A DNA stretch of 64,000 nucleotides from JACDER01 sp036394915 (GTDB taxonomy: Bacteria > Actinomycetota > Thermoleophilia > Gaiellales > Gaiellaceae): contig DASWEE010000120.1 in the NCBI GenBank assembly GCA_036394915.1, positions 1-64,000 on the forward strand. Direction: 5' to 3'. Each line of letters begins with the position of its first letter. The stretch's first letter is position 1. Both the position numbers and the translations under genes were made by a program. Below are positions 49,550 to 57,894 of the stretch, in pieces. A model generated the notes under the pieces. It was not told the origin of the DNA, did not search any database, and was given only the letters and a program-made list of their open reading frames with translations.

Positions 49550-50278
49550 TTAGTCCTCGCCGAGATAGGTCTTGCGAACCTGCTCGTTCTCGCGCAGGGC
49601 CTTCGCGTTGTCGGCGAGGGCGATCGTCCCCGTCTCGAGCACGTACCCGCGCCTGGCCACGTCCAGCGCCATCAGCGCGTTCTGCTCGACGAGCAGGATC
49701 GGCGTTCCCTGCTTGTTCACCTCGACGATCGTCTCGAAGATTCGCTCGACGAAGATCGGCGCGAGCCCCATCGACGGCTCGTCCAGCATCAGCAGGTTCG
49801 GCCGGGCCATCAGCGCGCGGCCGATCGCGCACATCTGCTGCTCGCCGCCGGAGAGCGTCCCCGCCTTCTGGGTTCGCCGTTCCTGCAGCCGCGGAAAGAG
49901 GTCGAAGACGCGGTCCATGTCCTCCCGGATCCCGCGGCGGTCCGAGCGCTGAAACGCCCCCATCTCGAGGTTCTCGAACACGCTCATGCGCGGGAAGAGG
50001 CGCCGCCCCTCCGGCGACTGGGCGACGCCCATCTTCACGATCTCGTGCGGGCTCTCGTTCGTGATGTCCCTGCCCTGGAAGCGGATCGCTCCCTGGCGAG
50101 GATGATTGAGCCCGTTGATCGAGCGGAGCGTCGTCGACTTACCGGCTCCGTTCGAGCCGATCAGCGTCACGATCTCGCCCTCGCGAACGTCGATCGAGAT
50201 GCCCTTGAGCGCCTCGATCGAGCCGTAGAACGTGTGCACGTCCTTGAGCTCGAGGATCATTTCTGCGTCCTGTGTCAT
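49550..50278 (-). CDS. livF: Branched-chain amino-acid-type ABC transporter, ATPase LivF
   Basis: 242 aa (ATG 50278, or ATG 50260). ABC ATPase with GSNGAGKST (Walker A), TLSGGEQQM (signature), NLLMLDEPS (Walker B), typical of the LivF subtype in its short C-terminus (YVLETGTIALADNAKALREN). Energises import with LivG. The start codon lies within a perfect palindrome (50274-50300), so initiation could be affected by RNA structure. Last gene of the livK-H-M-G-F operon. Confidence 0.93.
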   Translation of the reverse strand: MTQDAEMILELKDVHTFYGSIEALKGISIDVREGEIVTLIGSNGAGKSTTLRSINGLNHPRQGAIRFQGRDITNESPHEIVKMGVAQSPEGRRLFPRMSVFENLEMGAFQRSDRRGIREDMDRVFDLFPRLQERRTQKAGTLSGGEQQMCAIGRALMARPNLLMLDEPSMGLAPIFVERIFETIVEVNKQGTPILLVEQNALMALDVARRGYVLETGTIALADNAKALRENEQVRKTYLGED

Positions 50279-50300
50279 CGGCCAGCTCCTGGCCGATGAC
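50274..50300. repeat. Perfect palindrome at the livF start
   Basis: Arms of 12 bp (GTCATCGGCCAG and CTGGCCGATGAC) around CTC. It includes the livF ATG. First of three consecutive palindromes between livF and livG. Confidence 0.8.
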
Positions 50301-50313
50301 CATGTGGAGGGGG

Positions 50314-50341
50314 TGTGGGGGAACCGGGAGGTTCCCCCACA
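50314..50341. repeat. GGGGGAACC palindrome, copy A
   Basis: Arms TGTGGGGGAACC and GGTTCCCCCACA (12 bp, perfect) with a 4-base loop GGGA. Same family as 50363-50389 and 57828-57851. Confidence 0.8.
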
Positions 50342-50362
50342 TCAGGTTGTAAGAAGGGGGAT

Positions 50363-50389
50363 CGTGGGGGAAACATGGTTTCCCCCACG
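50363..50389. repeat. GGGGGAAAC palindrome, copy B
   Basis: Arms CGTGGGGGAAAC and GTTTCCCCCACG (12 bp, perfect) around ATG. Related to copy A; it lies 26 bp before the livG stop codon. Confidence 0.8.
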
Positions 50390-50414
50390 GGAGCGAGCCG
50401 AAGGCGAGCGACGG

Positions 50415-51194
50415 TCATGCGTGCGTCGTCGCTCCGCTCCCCAGGTAGGCCTCGATCACGCGCTCGTCCTTCTGGATCTCCACAGGCGTCCCCTCCGCGA
50501 TCTTCTCGCCATAGTCGAACACGGTCACCCGGTCGGAGATCCCCATCACGACGCGCATGTCGTGCTCGATGAGCAGGATAGTGAGATCGTGCTCCGCTCG
50601 GAGCTTCGCGACGAAGTCGGTGAACTCGTTCGTCTCCTGCGGGTTCATGCCGGCGGTCGGCTCGTCTAGGAGCAAGAGCGTCGGCTCGATCGCGAGGGCA
50701 CGGGCCACCTCCAGCCGGCGCTGATCGCCGTAGGAGAGGTTGCGGGCCATCTCGCCCTCGATCCCCCGCAGTCCGGAGAACTCGAGCAACTCCCTGGCTC
50801 GAACCCGTGCCTCCCTCTCCTCTTTCCTGATCCGCGGCGTCTTGAGGATGCTCGGAACGATTCCGCCCTTCAGCTGCGTGTGCATGCCCACGAGCACGTT
50901 CTCGAGCGCCGTCATCGCTGCGAAGAGGCGGATGTTCTGGAACGTTCGGCCCACGCCGCGCTCAGTGATCGCATGCGGCGGCTTGCCGGTGACGTCCCGT
51001 TCCCTCAGGATGACGCGCCCAGCCGTCGGCTTGTACACGCCCGTGAGCATGTTGAAGAAGGTGGTCTTGCCGGCGCCGTTCGGACCGATCAGGCTGACGA
51101 TCGAGCCCTCGGGGATCGCGAAGTCGACGTCGTCGACGGCAACGAGCCCGCCGAACTCCTTTCGTAGCTTCTCTGCACGAAGGAGATCGGCCAT
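50415..51194 (-). CDS. livG: Branched-chain amino-acid-type ABC transporter, ATPase LivG
   Basis: 259 aa from ATG 51194, overlapping the livM stop by one base. GPNGAGKTT (Walker A), NLSYGDQRRLE (LivG-type signature, in place of LSGGQ), LLLLDEPTAGMNPQE (Walker B). The extended C-terminus MRVVMGISDRVTVFDYGEK is typical of LivG. Works with LivF as the heterodimeric ATPase. The gap to livF holds three palindromes. Confidence 0.95.
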   Translation of the reverse strand: MADLLRAEKLRKEFGGLVAVDDVDFAIPEGSIVSLIGPNGAGKTTFFNMLTGVYKPTAGRVILRERDVTGKPPHAITERGVGRTFQNIRLFAAMTALENVLVGMHTQLKGGIVPSILKTPRIRKEEREARVRARELLEFSGLRGIEGEMARNLSYGDQRRLEVARALAIEPTLLLLDEPTAGMNPQETNEFTDFVAKLRAEHDLTILLIEHDMRVVMGISDRVTVFDYGEKIAEGTPVEIQKDERVIEAYLGSGATTHA

Positions 51195-52609
51195 CAGTGG
51201 CTCACGTCGTAGAGGGGCTCGTCGGACACGCCTCCCTCGAACTCGGCTTTCCGCCGAGCGCTGGGTATCAGCCCCTGAGGCCTGAACAGCATCACCACCA
51301 AGAGGATGACGCCGAAGATGCCGAACTCGTACTTCGGCACCTCGATGTTGATCCCGAGGTTCGTGTTCAGCCAGGCGCCGATGTTGGCGAGCCCCTCGCG
51401 GTCGAGATACTCGAGGAAGAGCGCTCCGACGATGACGCCCCAGATGTTGCCCATCCCGCCGAGGATGACCATGCAGAGGATCAGGACGGAGATGTTGAAG
51501 AAGAAGTCGCCCGGGAACGTCGACTGCTTGAAGCTCGCGTAGTAGGCCCCGGCGATCCCGCCGAAGAATGCGCCCGCGGCGTAGGCCCACGTCTTCGTCC
51601 GCATCAGCGGCACGCCCATCGCCGCCGCTGCGGTCTCGTCCTCGCGGATCGCGATCCAGGCCCGGCCGAGCCGCGAGTCTCGCAGGCGCAGGCTGCAGAA
51701 CACGGTGAAGAGCACGAGCACGAGCGCGGTCCAGAAGAAGGCATTGTCCGAATTGAGGGCGGTCGCGTAGTTGTCCGGCAGGAAGCCGCCGGTCGCCTTG
51801 TGGAGCGTATGGCCGAACCCCGGCGAGTCGATGGGCGTGATCCCGTTCGGGCCGTTCGTCAGGTTGAAACCCGTGCCAAAGAAGTTGTCACCGTTCCGCG
51901 CGACCTGGGGCATGATCTCGCCGAAGCCGAGCGTGACGATCGCGAGGTAGTCCCCGCGCAGCCGCAGCGTCGGTAAGCCGATGATGACGCCGACGATCGC
52001 GGTGAGCAGTGCCGCCAGGGCGAGCAGCAGCCAAATCGAGATGTGGAAACCGGGGACGTTCGAGGCGATGCCGACGGCGCCGAAGTGGATGTTGTGGTTG
52101 GCGAACTGAACCGATGCGAACCAGGCGGCCGTGTAGGAGCCGATGGCGTAGAAGGCTACGTAGCCGAGGTCGAGCAAGCCTGCGTAGCCGACGACCATGT
52201 TCAGGCCGATCGCCATCATCACGAACACGAGCATCACCACGCCCGTCGCGATATCCGGAAACGGGCCGAAGATCGGGATCGTGAACATCCTGTCGAAATA
52301 GAACGGGTACGTGATTGCGAGTGCGAGCGCGAATCCCGGCCTGATGAAGCGCCCGAATCTGGGAATCACCTCCCAGGGCGGCACGTAGAGCGCTATGAAC
52401 ACGAGCCAGGCCAGCAACGCCGCAAGGTCGAAGCCGTAGAGCGGCAGGAAGATCAGCGCCGCGACAACTCCGACGACGACCGCGCTCAGCGCTCGGTTGA
52501 AGACCCGGCGCGCGACCGGGCCCGCGTCCTCGCCGAGCACGCGCCGCTCGAGCGTGTCGACCTGGGCGCGGACCGGATCCAGCAAGCCGCGGGGACGGCG
52601 GATCGGCAT
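51194..52609 (-). CDS. livM: Branched-chain amino-acid-type ABC transporter, permease LivM
   Basis: 471 aa, long for LivM because of an N-terminal hydrophilic part and two extra helices (about 1-105). The core permease contains GLNMVVGYAGLLDLGYVAFY, LPTLRLRGDYLAIVTLGFGE, the coupling-loop region SRLGRAWIAIREDETAAAAM and GGMGNIWGVIVGALFLEY. Imports the ligand captured by LivK together with LivH. Stop and start overlaps with livG and an 8-bp gap to livH show one transcript. Confidence 0.95.
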   Translation of the reverse strand: MPIRRPRGLLDPVRAQVDTLERRVLGEDAGPVARRVFNRALSAVVVGVVAALIFLPLYGFDLAALLAWLVFIALYVPPWEVIPRFGRFIRPGFALALAITYPFYFDRMFTIPIFGPFPDIATGVVMLVFVMMAIGLNMVVGYAGLLDLGYVAFYAIGSYTAAWFASVQFANHNIHFGAVGIASNVPGFHISIWLLLALAALLTAIVGVIIGLPTLRLRGDYLAIVTLGFGEIMPQVARNGDNFFGTGFNLTNGPNGITPIDSPGFGHTLHKATGGFLPDNYATALNSDNAFFWTALVLVLFTVFCSLRLRDSRLGRAWIAIREDETAAAAMGVPLMRTKTWAYAAGAFFGGIAGAYYASFKQSTFPGDFFFNISVLILCMVILGGMGNIWGVIVGALFLEYLDREGLANIGAWLNTNLGINIEVPKYEFGIFGVILLVVMLFRPQGLIPSARRKAEFEGGVSDEPLYDVSH

Positions 52610-52617
52610 CAGCTACG

Positions 52618-53673
52618 TCACCCGCCCTCCGGCGTCCTCTCGCCGAGCAGGCCCTCGGGTCTGAAGACGAGGATCAGGATCAGGATCGCGAACACGATCG
52701 ACTGCGTCCAGTCGCCGCCGGGGGCGTGCCAGGAAAGCCCCTCGTTGAAGGACTGGATCAACCCGATCAGAAGGGCCCCCAAGACGGCGCCGGGGAGGTT
52801 GCCGATTCCTCCGAGCACCGCCGCCGTGAAGGCGATCAGTCCGAGCTGGAACCCCTGGTCGTAACGGATGTTGGTCACGTAGAGCGCGTACAGCAGGCCG
52901 GCTGCGCCGGCGAGGCCCCCGGCGATCAGGAACGTGAACGAGATCGTCCGGTTGACGTTGATGCCCATCATCGCCGCCGCGTCCCGGTCCTGCGCCGTCG
53001 CGCGCATCGCCTTTCCCTGCCGTGTCCGCTCGACGAGCCAGACCAGCAATACGAGGACGGGCACGGTGATGATCACGACGATCAGCTTGTTCCAGGTGTA
53101 GGTGACGCCGCCGATGCTGAAGACGTCGGAATGCGGGAGCACGTCGACGACCTCGATGAAGTTCGGGCCCTTCCAGGCCAGTCCGACATTCTGGAGGATG
53201 AACGACATCCCGATCGCCGTGATCAGCGGAGCGAGACGTGGTGCCCCCCGCAGCGGCCGGTAGGCGATGAACTCGATCGACACGTTCAACGTGCCGCAGA
53301 AAGCCATCGCGATCACGAGCGTCCCGAATACCGATAACCAGACGACGATCCCGCTCTGACCGCTCGTGAGCCCGAAGACGCTCGCGGCCGCGGTCGCCGA
53401 CATCATCCCGCCGAGCATGAACACGTCGCCGTGCGCGAAGTTGATCAGCTCGAGGATCCCGTACACGAGCGTGTACCCAAGCGCGACGAGGCCGTAGATC
53501 GCGCCCGTCGTGACCCCGATCAGGAAGATCTCGACGAAGTCCGCGGGCGCCTTGACCAGATTGATGAGCAGCCAGACGAGCAGCAGGCCGACGAGCGTCA
53601 GGCCTCCGATCGCCGTGAAGCTGGGGCGGTTGCGAAGGAGCGGTAGCGGTTGGCGACGCGCTTCCGTGACCAT
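52618..53673 (-). CDS. livH: Branched-chain amino-acid-type ABC transporter, permease LivH
   Basis: 351 aa from ATG 53673. Permease of the LivH type: LVALGYTLVYGILELINFAH, RTRQGKAMRATAQDRDAAAM and GLIAFTAAVLGGIGNLPGAV. About eight to nine membrane helices, with a long N-terminal segment before the family core. Pairs with LivM. It is separated from livK by a hairpin that may lower its expression relative to the binding protein. Confidence 0.95.
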   Translation of the reverse strand: MVTEARRQPLPLLRNRPSFTAIGGLTLVGLLLVWLLINLVKAPADFVEIFLIGVTTGAIYGLVALGYTLVYGILELINFAHGDVFMLGGMMSATAAASVFGLTSGQSGIVVWLSVFGTLVIAMAFCGTLNVSIEFIAYRPLRGAPRLAPLITAIGMSFILQNVGLAWKGPNFIEVVDVLPHSDVFSIGGVTYTWNKLIVVIITVPVLVLLVWLVERTRQGKAMRATAQDRDAAAMMGINVNRTISFTFLIAGGLAGAAGLLYALYVTNIRYDQGFQLGLIAFTAAVLGGIGNLPGAVLGALLIGLIQSFNEGLSWHAPGGDWTQSIVFAILILILVFRPEGLLGERTPEGG

Positions 53674-53694
53674 CGGCTGAAGCCGGAGAGAATA

Positions 53695-53725
53695 ACCGGG
53701 GGAGGGGTTTGAGGCCTCCCCCGGT
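53695..53725 (-). terminator. Attenuator-type hairpin between livK and livH
   Basis: Perfect 11-bp stem (ACCGGGGGAGG with CCTCCCCCGGT) around a 9-base loop. On the minus strand it is followed by TTATTCTCT. Such partial terminators are common after binding-protein genes to give an excess of that component. Confidence 0.6.
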
Positions 53726-53745
53726 CGTAATTCGTGCCTCGACCG

Positions 53746-55092
53746 CTAGGCGGCCTTCACGAGGCTGGTCGGCGGAACGATCGTCTTGAACGTCTTGCCG
53801 GTGCCGCTCTTGCCCGAGCCGGTCTGGACGTAGACCGTGACGGGGTTGGCGGTCGTGTCGCCGTTCTCGTTGATTCCGAAGTTGCCCAGGATCCCGTTCG
53901 TGATCTTGGTCTTGAACAGGTTGTCGTTCACGGATGCCCGCGTGCCGTCCGATTTGGAGATGGCATCGAGCATCACGACTGCGGTCTGGGCAGCGTAGGT
54001 CGCGTATGGATTGACGGCCGTACCGATCTGGGCGCCGAAGTCCTTCACGAACGAGGCCCCCTTGCCCTTCAGCTTCTCGGGCGGGATGCCGGCGACGCTG
54101 ATGTACGTGCCGACCGCCGCGGGCCCGTTCGCAGTGAAGTCGCTGAAGCCGTCCGGGGCGATCAGCGGATAGCTCGCCCCGAGCACGCTCTTCAGGTCCT
54201 TGATCAGCTTCGAGCCGTTCTCGCACACGAGGCCACCGACGAAGATGGTCTCGGCTCCGGTCTGCTTGATCCGCGTGGCGAGCGCCTCATAGCTCGACGC
54301 CTTCGGGTCCCAGGCGGTGAATCCGGAGATCGTCAGTCCAATCTTCTTGGCCGCGTTCTGGTAGTCCCGGGCGACGCCGAGGCCGTAGGCCTCCTTGTCG
54401 TTCAGGATGAAGACGCTCTTGTAGCCGAGCTGCTTCGTCAGGAGGGCGTCGGCCGCTCCCTGAAAGTCGTCGGCTGCGACCAAGCGGATGTAGTTGCGCG
54501 TCCCGGTCGGGTAGTACTTGTCCGGCTCACCGGGCGCGATCGCCGGCCCTTTGTGCGTCAGGCCAACGTACGTGTTCGCCGGGCTGGCCATCCCGAGCGG
54601 CCCGTTCGGGGCCGTGTTCAGCTTCGGGATCACGATCTCGGCGCAGCCGGAGTTGAACGTCCCGATCACCCCGATGACGCTCTGATTGCGGGCGTAGGCG
54701 TTCGCGTTCGTCGAGCACTTGCCCGAGTCCCACTTGCCTGCCTGCGCCGTCGAGTCGTCACAGGACTGATAGCCGACCGTGTGTTTGCCGGCCTTGAAGT
54801 TCTGCTGCTTGAGGATGAACTTGATTGCGTCGGTCATCTGGATCGTCTGCGTCCGCCCAGAGCCCTGCAGCGGGAGATCGGACGCCACGATGTACTGCGG
54901 GCTCCCCGATCCCTCGTAGTAGATGGGGCCGCAGGAAGAGGCCGGGAGAGCAGTCGCGCCGCCCGTCGACGTGGTCGTTGTACCGCCGCCGCCCGTTGTG
55001 CCTCCGCCTCCTCCCCCGCCGCAGCCAGCGGCCACAAGCGCGAGGGCGCCTGTGAGGCCGGCGAGTACCGCGATCGAAAGTGGTTTTCTCAC
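53746..55092 (-). CDS. livK: Branched-chain amino-acid-type ABC transporter, substrate-binding lipoprotein
   Basis: 448 aa from GTG 55092, with a clear Shine-Dalgarno (GAGGAGGAAG); a longer frame upstream is non-coding shadow. Lipoprotein signal with lipobox VAAGC (Cys24), followed by a Gly/Thr linker (GGGTTTTSTGGA). Periplasmic-binding-protein type I fold (IGVIGTFNSGCAEIVIPKLN, YKSVFILNDKEAYGLGVARD, GGLVCENGSKLIKDL). Ligands may be amino acids, amides or other small compounds; sequence does not fix which. First gene of the liv operon. Confidence 0.93.
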   Translation of the reverse strand: MRKPLSIAVLAGLTGALALVAAGCGGGGGGGTTGGGGTTTTSTGGATALPASSCGPIYYEGSGSPQYIVASDLPLQGSGRTQTIQMTDAIKFILKQQNFKAGKHTVGYQSCDDSTAQAGKWDSGKCSTNANAYARNQSVIGVIGTFNSGCAEIVIPKLNTAPNGPLGMASPANTYVGLTHKGPAIAPGEPDKYYPTGTRNYIRLVAADDFQGAADALLTKQLGYKSVFILNDKEAYGLGVARDYQNAAKKIGLTISGFTAWDPKASSYEALATRIKQTGAETIFVGGLVCENGSKLIKDLKSVLGASYPLIAPDGFSDFTANGPAAVGTYISVAGIPPEKLKGKGASFVKDFGAQIGTAVNPYATYAAQTAVVMLDAISKSDGTRASVNDNLFKTKITNGILGNFGINENGDTTANPVTVYVQTGSGKSGTGKTFKTIVPPTSLVKAA

Positions 55093-55205
55093 TCTTCCTC
55101 CTCTGTCGCTCGTTGGCCTGTGGAACGCTAGCGTCGAGAGTGTGCACGCTGCGCCGGGAAGTATCAGGGCTGGAGGGGCGAGATTCAACTTGGACCGCAC
55201 GCCGG

Positions 55206-55871
55206 CTAGAACTCGACGAAGTGGTAGAACGCGCGCTCGACGGGTGCGGACGGCAGACGCAAGACCGCCCAGTGATGGAGCTCGTCCCCCTCGCCCTCCT
55301 CCTCGAGCGTCCAGTCGAGGTTGCTCGTGCAGAAGCCGACGGCCTTCTTCACGCCCGGCAGCTCGTAGTCGTCGAGGAAGACGATGCCTCCCCCACGTAC
55401 GAGGCGGGCCAGGTACATCAGGTCGACGAAGACGCCGTCGAAGCGGTGATTGCCGTCGACGAACGCGAAGTCGAAGCTGCGGCCCTCGGCGACGAGGCGC
55501 GGCAACGCGAGCTGCGAGTCCTCCGGATGGAACTCGAAGACTTCCGTGAGCCCGGCGTCGTCGATCGCCTGGAGCGCGATGTCGGAGAAGCGCCACGTCT
55601 GGTTGGGGTCGAGCGCGAGGTGGTGCGGGTTCGAATGCCCGTTCGCGAGCAGGCCGGCGCAGATGTACAGGGCCGAGATCCCGTAGCCGAGCCCGATCTC
55701 GATCGTCGAGGCGGCGCCGGCGCGTACGACCCAGCCCCGCAGGGCCTCGCCCTCAGCGGGAGGGATGCCGACCGGGAGGATCGTGTGTGACGTGCCGTCG
55801 AGCCGAGCCGTCACCGACTCCGGCTCGAGCAAGCTGCGGAGGATCTCTTCGATTCGCGCGCTTGTCGCCAC
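55206..55871 (-). CDS. Class I SAM-dependent methyltransferase-like protein
   Basis: 221 aa from GTG 55871, which overlaps the stop of the endonuclease gene (TAGTG). TIEIGLGYGISALYICAGL is motif I, HHLALDPNQTWRFSDI motif II, RSFDFAFVDGNHRFDGVFVD and GGGIVFLDDYELPGV follow. This pattern is typical of the methyltransferase_24-like family. Substrate unknown. By overlap it is co-translated with the homing endonuclease-like gene downstream of tRNA-Leu. It ends 114 bp before the livK start. Confidence 0.8.
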   Translation of the reverse strand: MATSARIEEILRSLLEPESVTARLDGTSHTILPVGIPPAEGEALRGWVVRAGAASTIEIGLGYGISALYICAGLLANGHSNPHHLALDPNQTWRFSDIALQAIDDAGLTEVFEFHPEDSQLALPRLVAEGRSFDFAFVDGNHRFDGVFVDLMYLARLVRGGGIVFLDDYELPGVKKAVGFCTSNLDWTLEEEGEGDELHHWAVLRLPSAPVERAFYHFVEF

Positions 55872-56599
55872 TACGACTTCGGCCCCACGAACGAGTCGAG
55901 GAGGGCGACGCTGTCGGCGCGCGCGATCGACACGGTTTTCCATCTGCTCCACGTGTAGCTGACCCCGAGTTGGTCGCACGCGTCGCAGAACAGGCGCCGG
56001 ATGTCGTCCGAAACTTGGTCGAAGAAGTAGCGCGGGTAGTCCTTGCCGTTGACTCGGTTGAGGACGCGGCAGCCGTCCGAGTGAATCAGTCCACGCAAGA
56101 ACTCTCTTGGGAACCGCTGGACGATCGCGGCCTGCCAGGGTGAGAGCTCGATCTTGCGGGTGTGCTTTCGGCCCGGGCCGTGTTGAGGGAAGAGCAGCGG
56201 CCAGGCCTTCGAATAGCAGCCGATCTCGACCGCGCGACATGGGAGGCGGTTTACGCTGACGCGGTTCCGCGGGATCACAGCCTGCATAGCGGCAACGCAT
56301 TCCGCGACGATTCTTGGGTAGATCTCATCAGTGATGATTCGGAGCTTGAAGACGCCTCGCCGATGCTGCGAGAGCGCTCCGTCACCCAGGTAGAAGCCGA
56401 GCAGGTAGCTGTACTGCCTTTTCGGAAGCGAATCGAGCTCGAGCGTAACCGGGCGGCCAAGCTTGGGTTCCCGCTCCGGCTGCTTCAACCAGTCGCGGAT
56501 CGTCGCGCGCGGGATCCTTGTGGCGCGCGCAATCTGTGAGGTGTTCAGGTCGAGCGCAGCGAGGTCAGCGACAATCTTTCTCTCCGCATCAGGCCGCAT
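55871..56599 (-). CDS. LAGLIDADG-type endonuclease with N-terminal HTH
   Basis: 242 aa. A helix-turn-helix N-terminus (LNTSQIARATRIPRATIRDW) followed by two LAGLIDADG-like repeats: SYLLGFYLGDGALSQ (about residue 65) and FLRGLIHSDGCRVL (about residue 170), with the acidic residues in place. Free-standing LAGLIDADG proteins may be homing endonucleases or have become regulators. The ATG at 56599 starts 5 bases after the 3' end of tRNA-Leu, in the same orientation, with no independent Shine-Dalgarno or promoter visible. No intron or intein is evident in the tRNA. Confidence 0.8.
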   Translation of the reverse strand: MRPDAERKIVADLAALDLNTSQIARATRIPRATIRDWLKQPEREPKLGRPVTLELDSLPKRQYSYLLGFYLGDGALSQHRRGVFKLRIITDEIYPRIVAECVAAMQAVIPRNRVSVNRLPCRAVEIGCYSKAWPLLFPQHGPGRKHTRKIELSPWQAAIVQRFPREFLRGLIHSDGCRVLNRVNGKDYPRYFFDQVSDDIRRLFCDACDQLGVSYTWSRWKTVSIARADSVALLDSFVGPKS

Positions 56600-56609
56600 C
56601 GGATGCGGC
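56593..56609. repeat. Perfect palindrome over the tRNA-Leu 3' end and endonuclease start
   Basis: GCCGCATC and GATGCGGC (8-bp arms) around one base. It includes most of the tRNA acceptor 3' strand and the endonuclease start codon. It could be a target or recombination site, or a processing signal. Confidence 0.6.
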
Positions 56610-56687
56610 GGGTGGGAGTCGAACCCACAAGCCCCGATGGGGCAATGCCTTTTGAGGGCATCGCGTTTGCCGTTTCGCCACCGCCGC
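56604..56687 (-). tRNA. tRNA-Leu (anticodon CAA)
   Basis: 84 nt on the minus strand. Acceptor stem GCGGCGG/CCGCCGC with discriminator A, no encoded CCA. The anticodon arm ATGCC-CTCAAAA-GGCAT gives CAA (reads UUG). A long class II variable arm (TGCCCCATCGGGGCT) and T arm GTGGG-TTCGACT-CCCAC confirm a leucine tRNA. A -10-like TACAAT lies at 56702-56697. Confidence 0.95.
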
Positions 56688-56766
56688 GCATAATGAATTG
56701 TAGAGAGAGGCTCGGACCGATTGTGTCGTCGGTCTAGGCAACAACTCTGAACGTCATGATAGGGCT

Positions 56767-57810
56767 GTGAGTTCGAGGCTCGGCATCCTCACGGGAGGGG
56801 GCGATTGCCCCGGCCTGAACGCGGTCATTCGCGCGGTTGCCCGCCGCTCGCTCGACCGCGGCTACGAGATCTTCGGCGTGCTCGAGGGCTGGCGAGGGCT
56901 CGTCGAAGGGCTGTTCGAGCCCCTTGGGCCGCGCGAGATCTCCGGGCTTCTTCCGCGTGGCGGCACGATCATCGGCACCTCGCGCACGAATCCCTACCGC
57001 ATTGAGCGCGGTGTCGAGCGCGTGCTCGAGAACTTCGCGACGCAGAAGCTCGACGCGCTCGTCGCGGTCGGCGGCGAGGACACGCTTGGGGTCGCGGCTT
57101 CGCTCCACGCCGAGCACGAGCTGCCCGTCGTCGGCGTTCCGAAGACGATCGACAACGATCTCTCCGCGACCGACTACACCTTCGGCTTCGACACGGCCGT
57201 CTCCATCGCCACCGAGGCGATCGACCGCCTACACACGACCGCAGAGTCCCACAACCGCGTGATGGTGCTCGAGGTGATGGGGCGGCACACGGGCTGGATC
57301 GCCGTCATGAGCGGCATCGCGGGCGGGGCCGACATGATCCTGATCCCGGAGCAGCCCGTCACCGTGGAGCGGGCTTGCGACGAGATCCGCCGCCGGCACG
57401 ATCGCGGCAAGGACTTCTCGATCGTCGTCGTCAGCGAGGGCTACGAAGTGGCGTTCGAGTCGGGAGAGCGGCGGACGGTCGCCCACGAGGAGAAGGACGA
57501 GTTCGGGCACGTCCGGTTCGGCGGCGTGGGGGAGGTGCTCGCGCACGAGATTGAGGACCGGACGGGCTATGAGACGCGCGTGACGGTGCTCGGACACGTG
57601 CAGCGCGGCGGCAGCCCGACCCCGCGCGACCGCGTGCTCGCGACCCGGTACGGCCTCAAGGCGGCCGACCTCGTCCAAGAGGGGAAGTTCGGCCGCATGG
57701 CCGCGTTGCACGGCGACAGCATCGTCGACGTCTCCCTCAAGGAGGCGACGGCAGAGCTGAAGACCGTGCCGGATGAGTGGTACTCCGTGGCGAGCGCATT
57801 CTTCGGATGA
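56767..57810 (+). CDS. 6-phosphofructokinase, predicted PPi-dependent
   Basis: 347 aa from GTG 56767. Phosphorylates fructose-6-phosphate in glycolysis. ILTGGGDCPGLNAVIRA, IGTSRTNP, VGGEDTLGVAA (102-110), PKTIDND (125-131), MGRHTGWIA and LGHVQRGGSPTPRDR identify the family. Asp105 in GGED and Lys126 in PKTIDND are the residue pair that favours pyrophosphate over ATP, as in Amycolatopsis PPi-PFK. A near-copy of its last codons lies 116 bp downstream. Divergent from tRNA-Leu. Confidence 0.93.
   Translation: MSSRLGILTGGGDCPGLNAVIRAVARRSLDRGYEIFGVLEGWRGLVEGLFEPLGPREISGLLPRGGTIIGTSRTNPYRIERGVERVLENFATQKLDALVAVGGEDTLGVAASLHAEHELPVVGVPKTIDNDLSATDYTFGFDTAVSIATEAIDRLHTTAESHNRVMVLEVMGRHTGWIAVMSGIAGGADMILIPEQPVTVERACDEIRRRHDRGKDFSIVVVSEGYEVAFESGERRTVAHEEKDEFGHVRFGGVGEVLAHEIEDRTGYETRVTVLGHVQRGGSPTPRDRVLATRYGLKAADLVQEGKFGRMAALHGDSIVDVSLKEATAELKTVPDEWYSVASAFFG
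57779..57806 (+). repeat. Direct repeat, copy 1 (3' end of the phosphofructokinase gene)
   Basis: A 28-bp segment (GGTACT, then CCGTGGCGAGCGCATTCTTC, then GG) covering the last codons of the gene, encoding VASAFFG. Copy 2 is at 57895-57922 with one mismatch. Confidence 0.8.
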
Positions 57811-57827
57811 ACGCCTCGTCGCCGTAC

Positions 57828-57851
57828 CGGGGGAACCTCCCGGTTCCCCCG
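57828..57851. repeat. GGGGGAACC palindrome, copy C
   Basis: Arms CGGGGGAACC and GGTTCCCCCG (10 bp) with loop TCCC. Belongs to the family at 50314-50341 and 50363-50389 and lies between the two direct repeats. Confidence 0.75.
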
Positions 57852-57894
57852 AGCCCCCTCCACCGGTCCGCTTCGCGGACGGGCGTTGCGCGCC

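Noticed and set aside
54834..55596. Long N-terminal extension of the liv binding protein
   Set aside because: The lipoprotein signal and Shine-Dalgarno place the start at GTG 55092; upstream residues are shadow sequence of the methyltransferase region.
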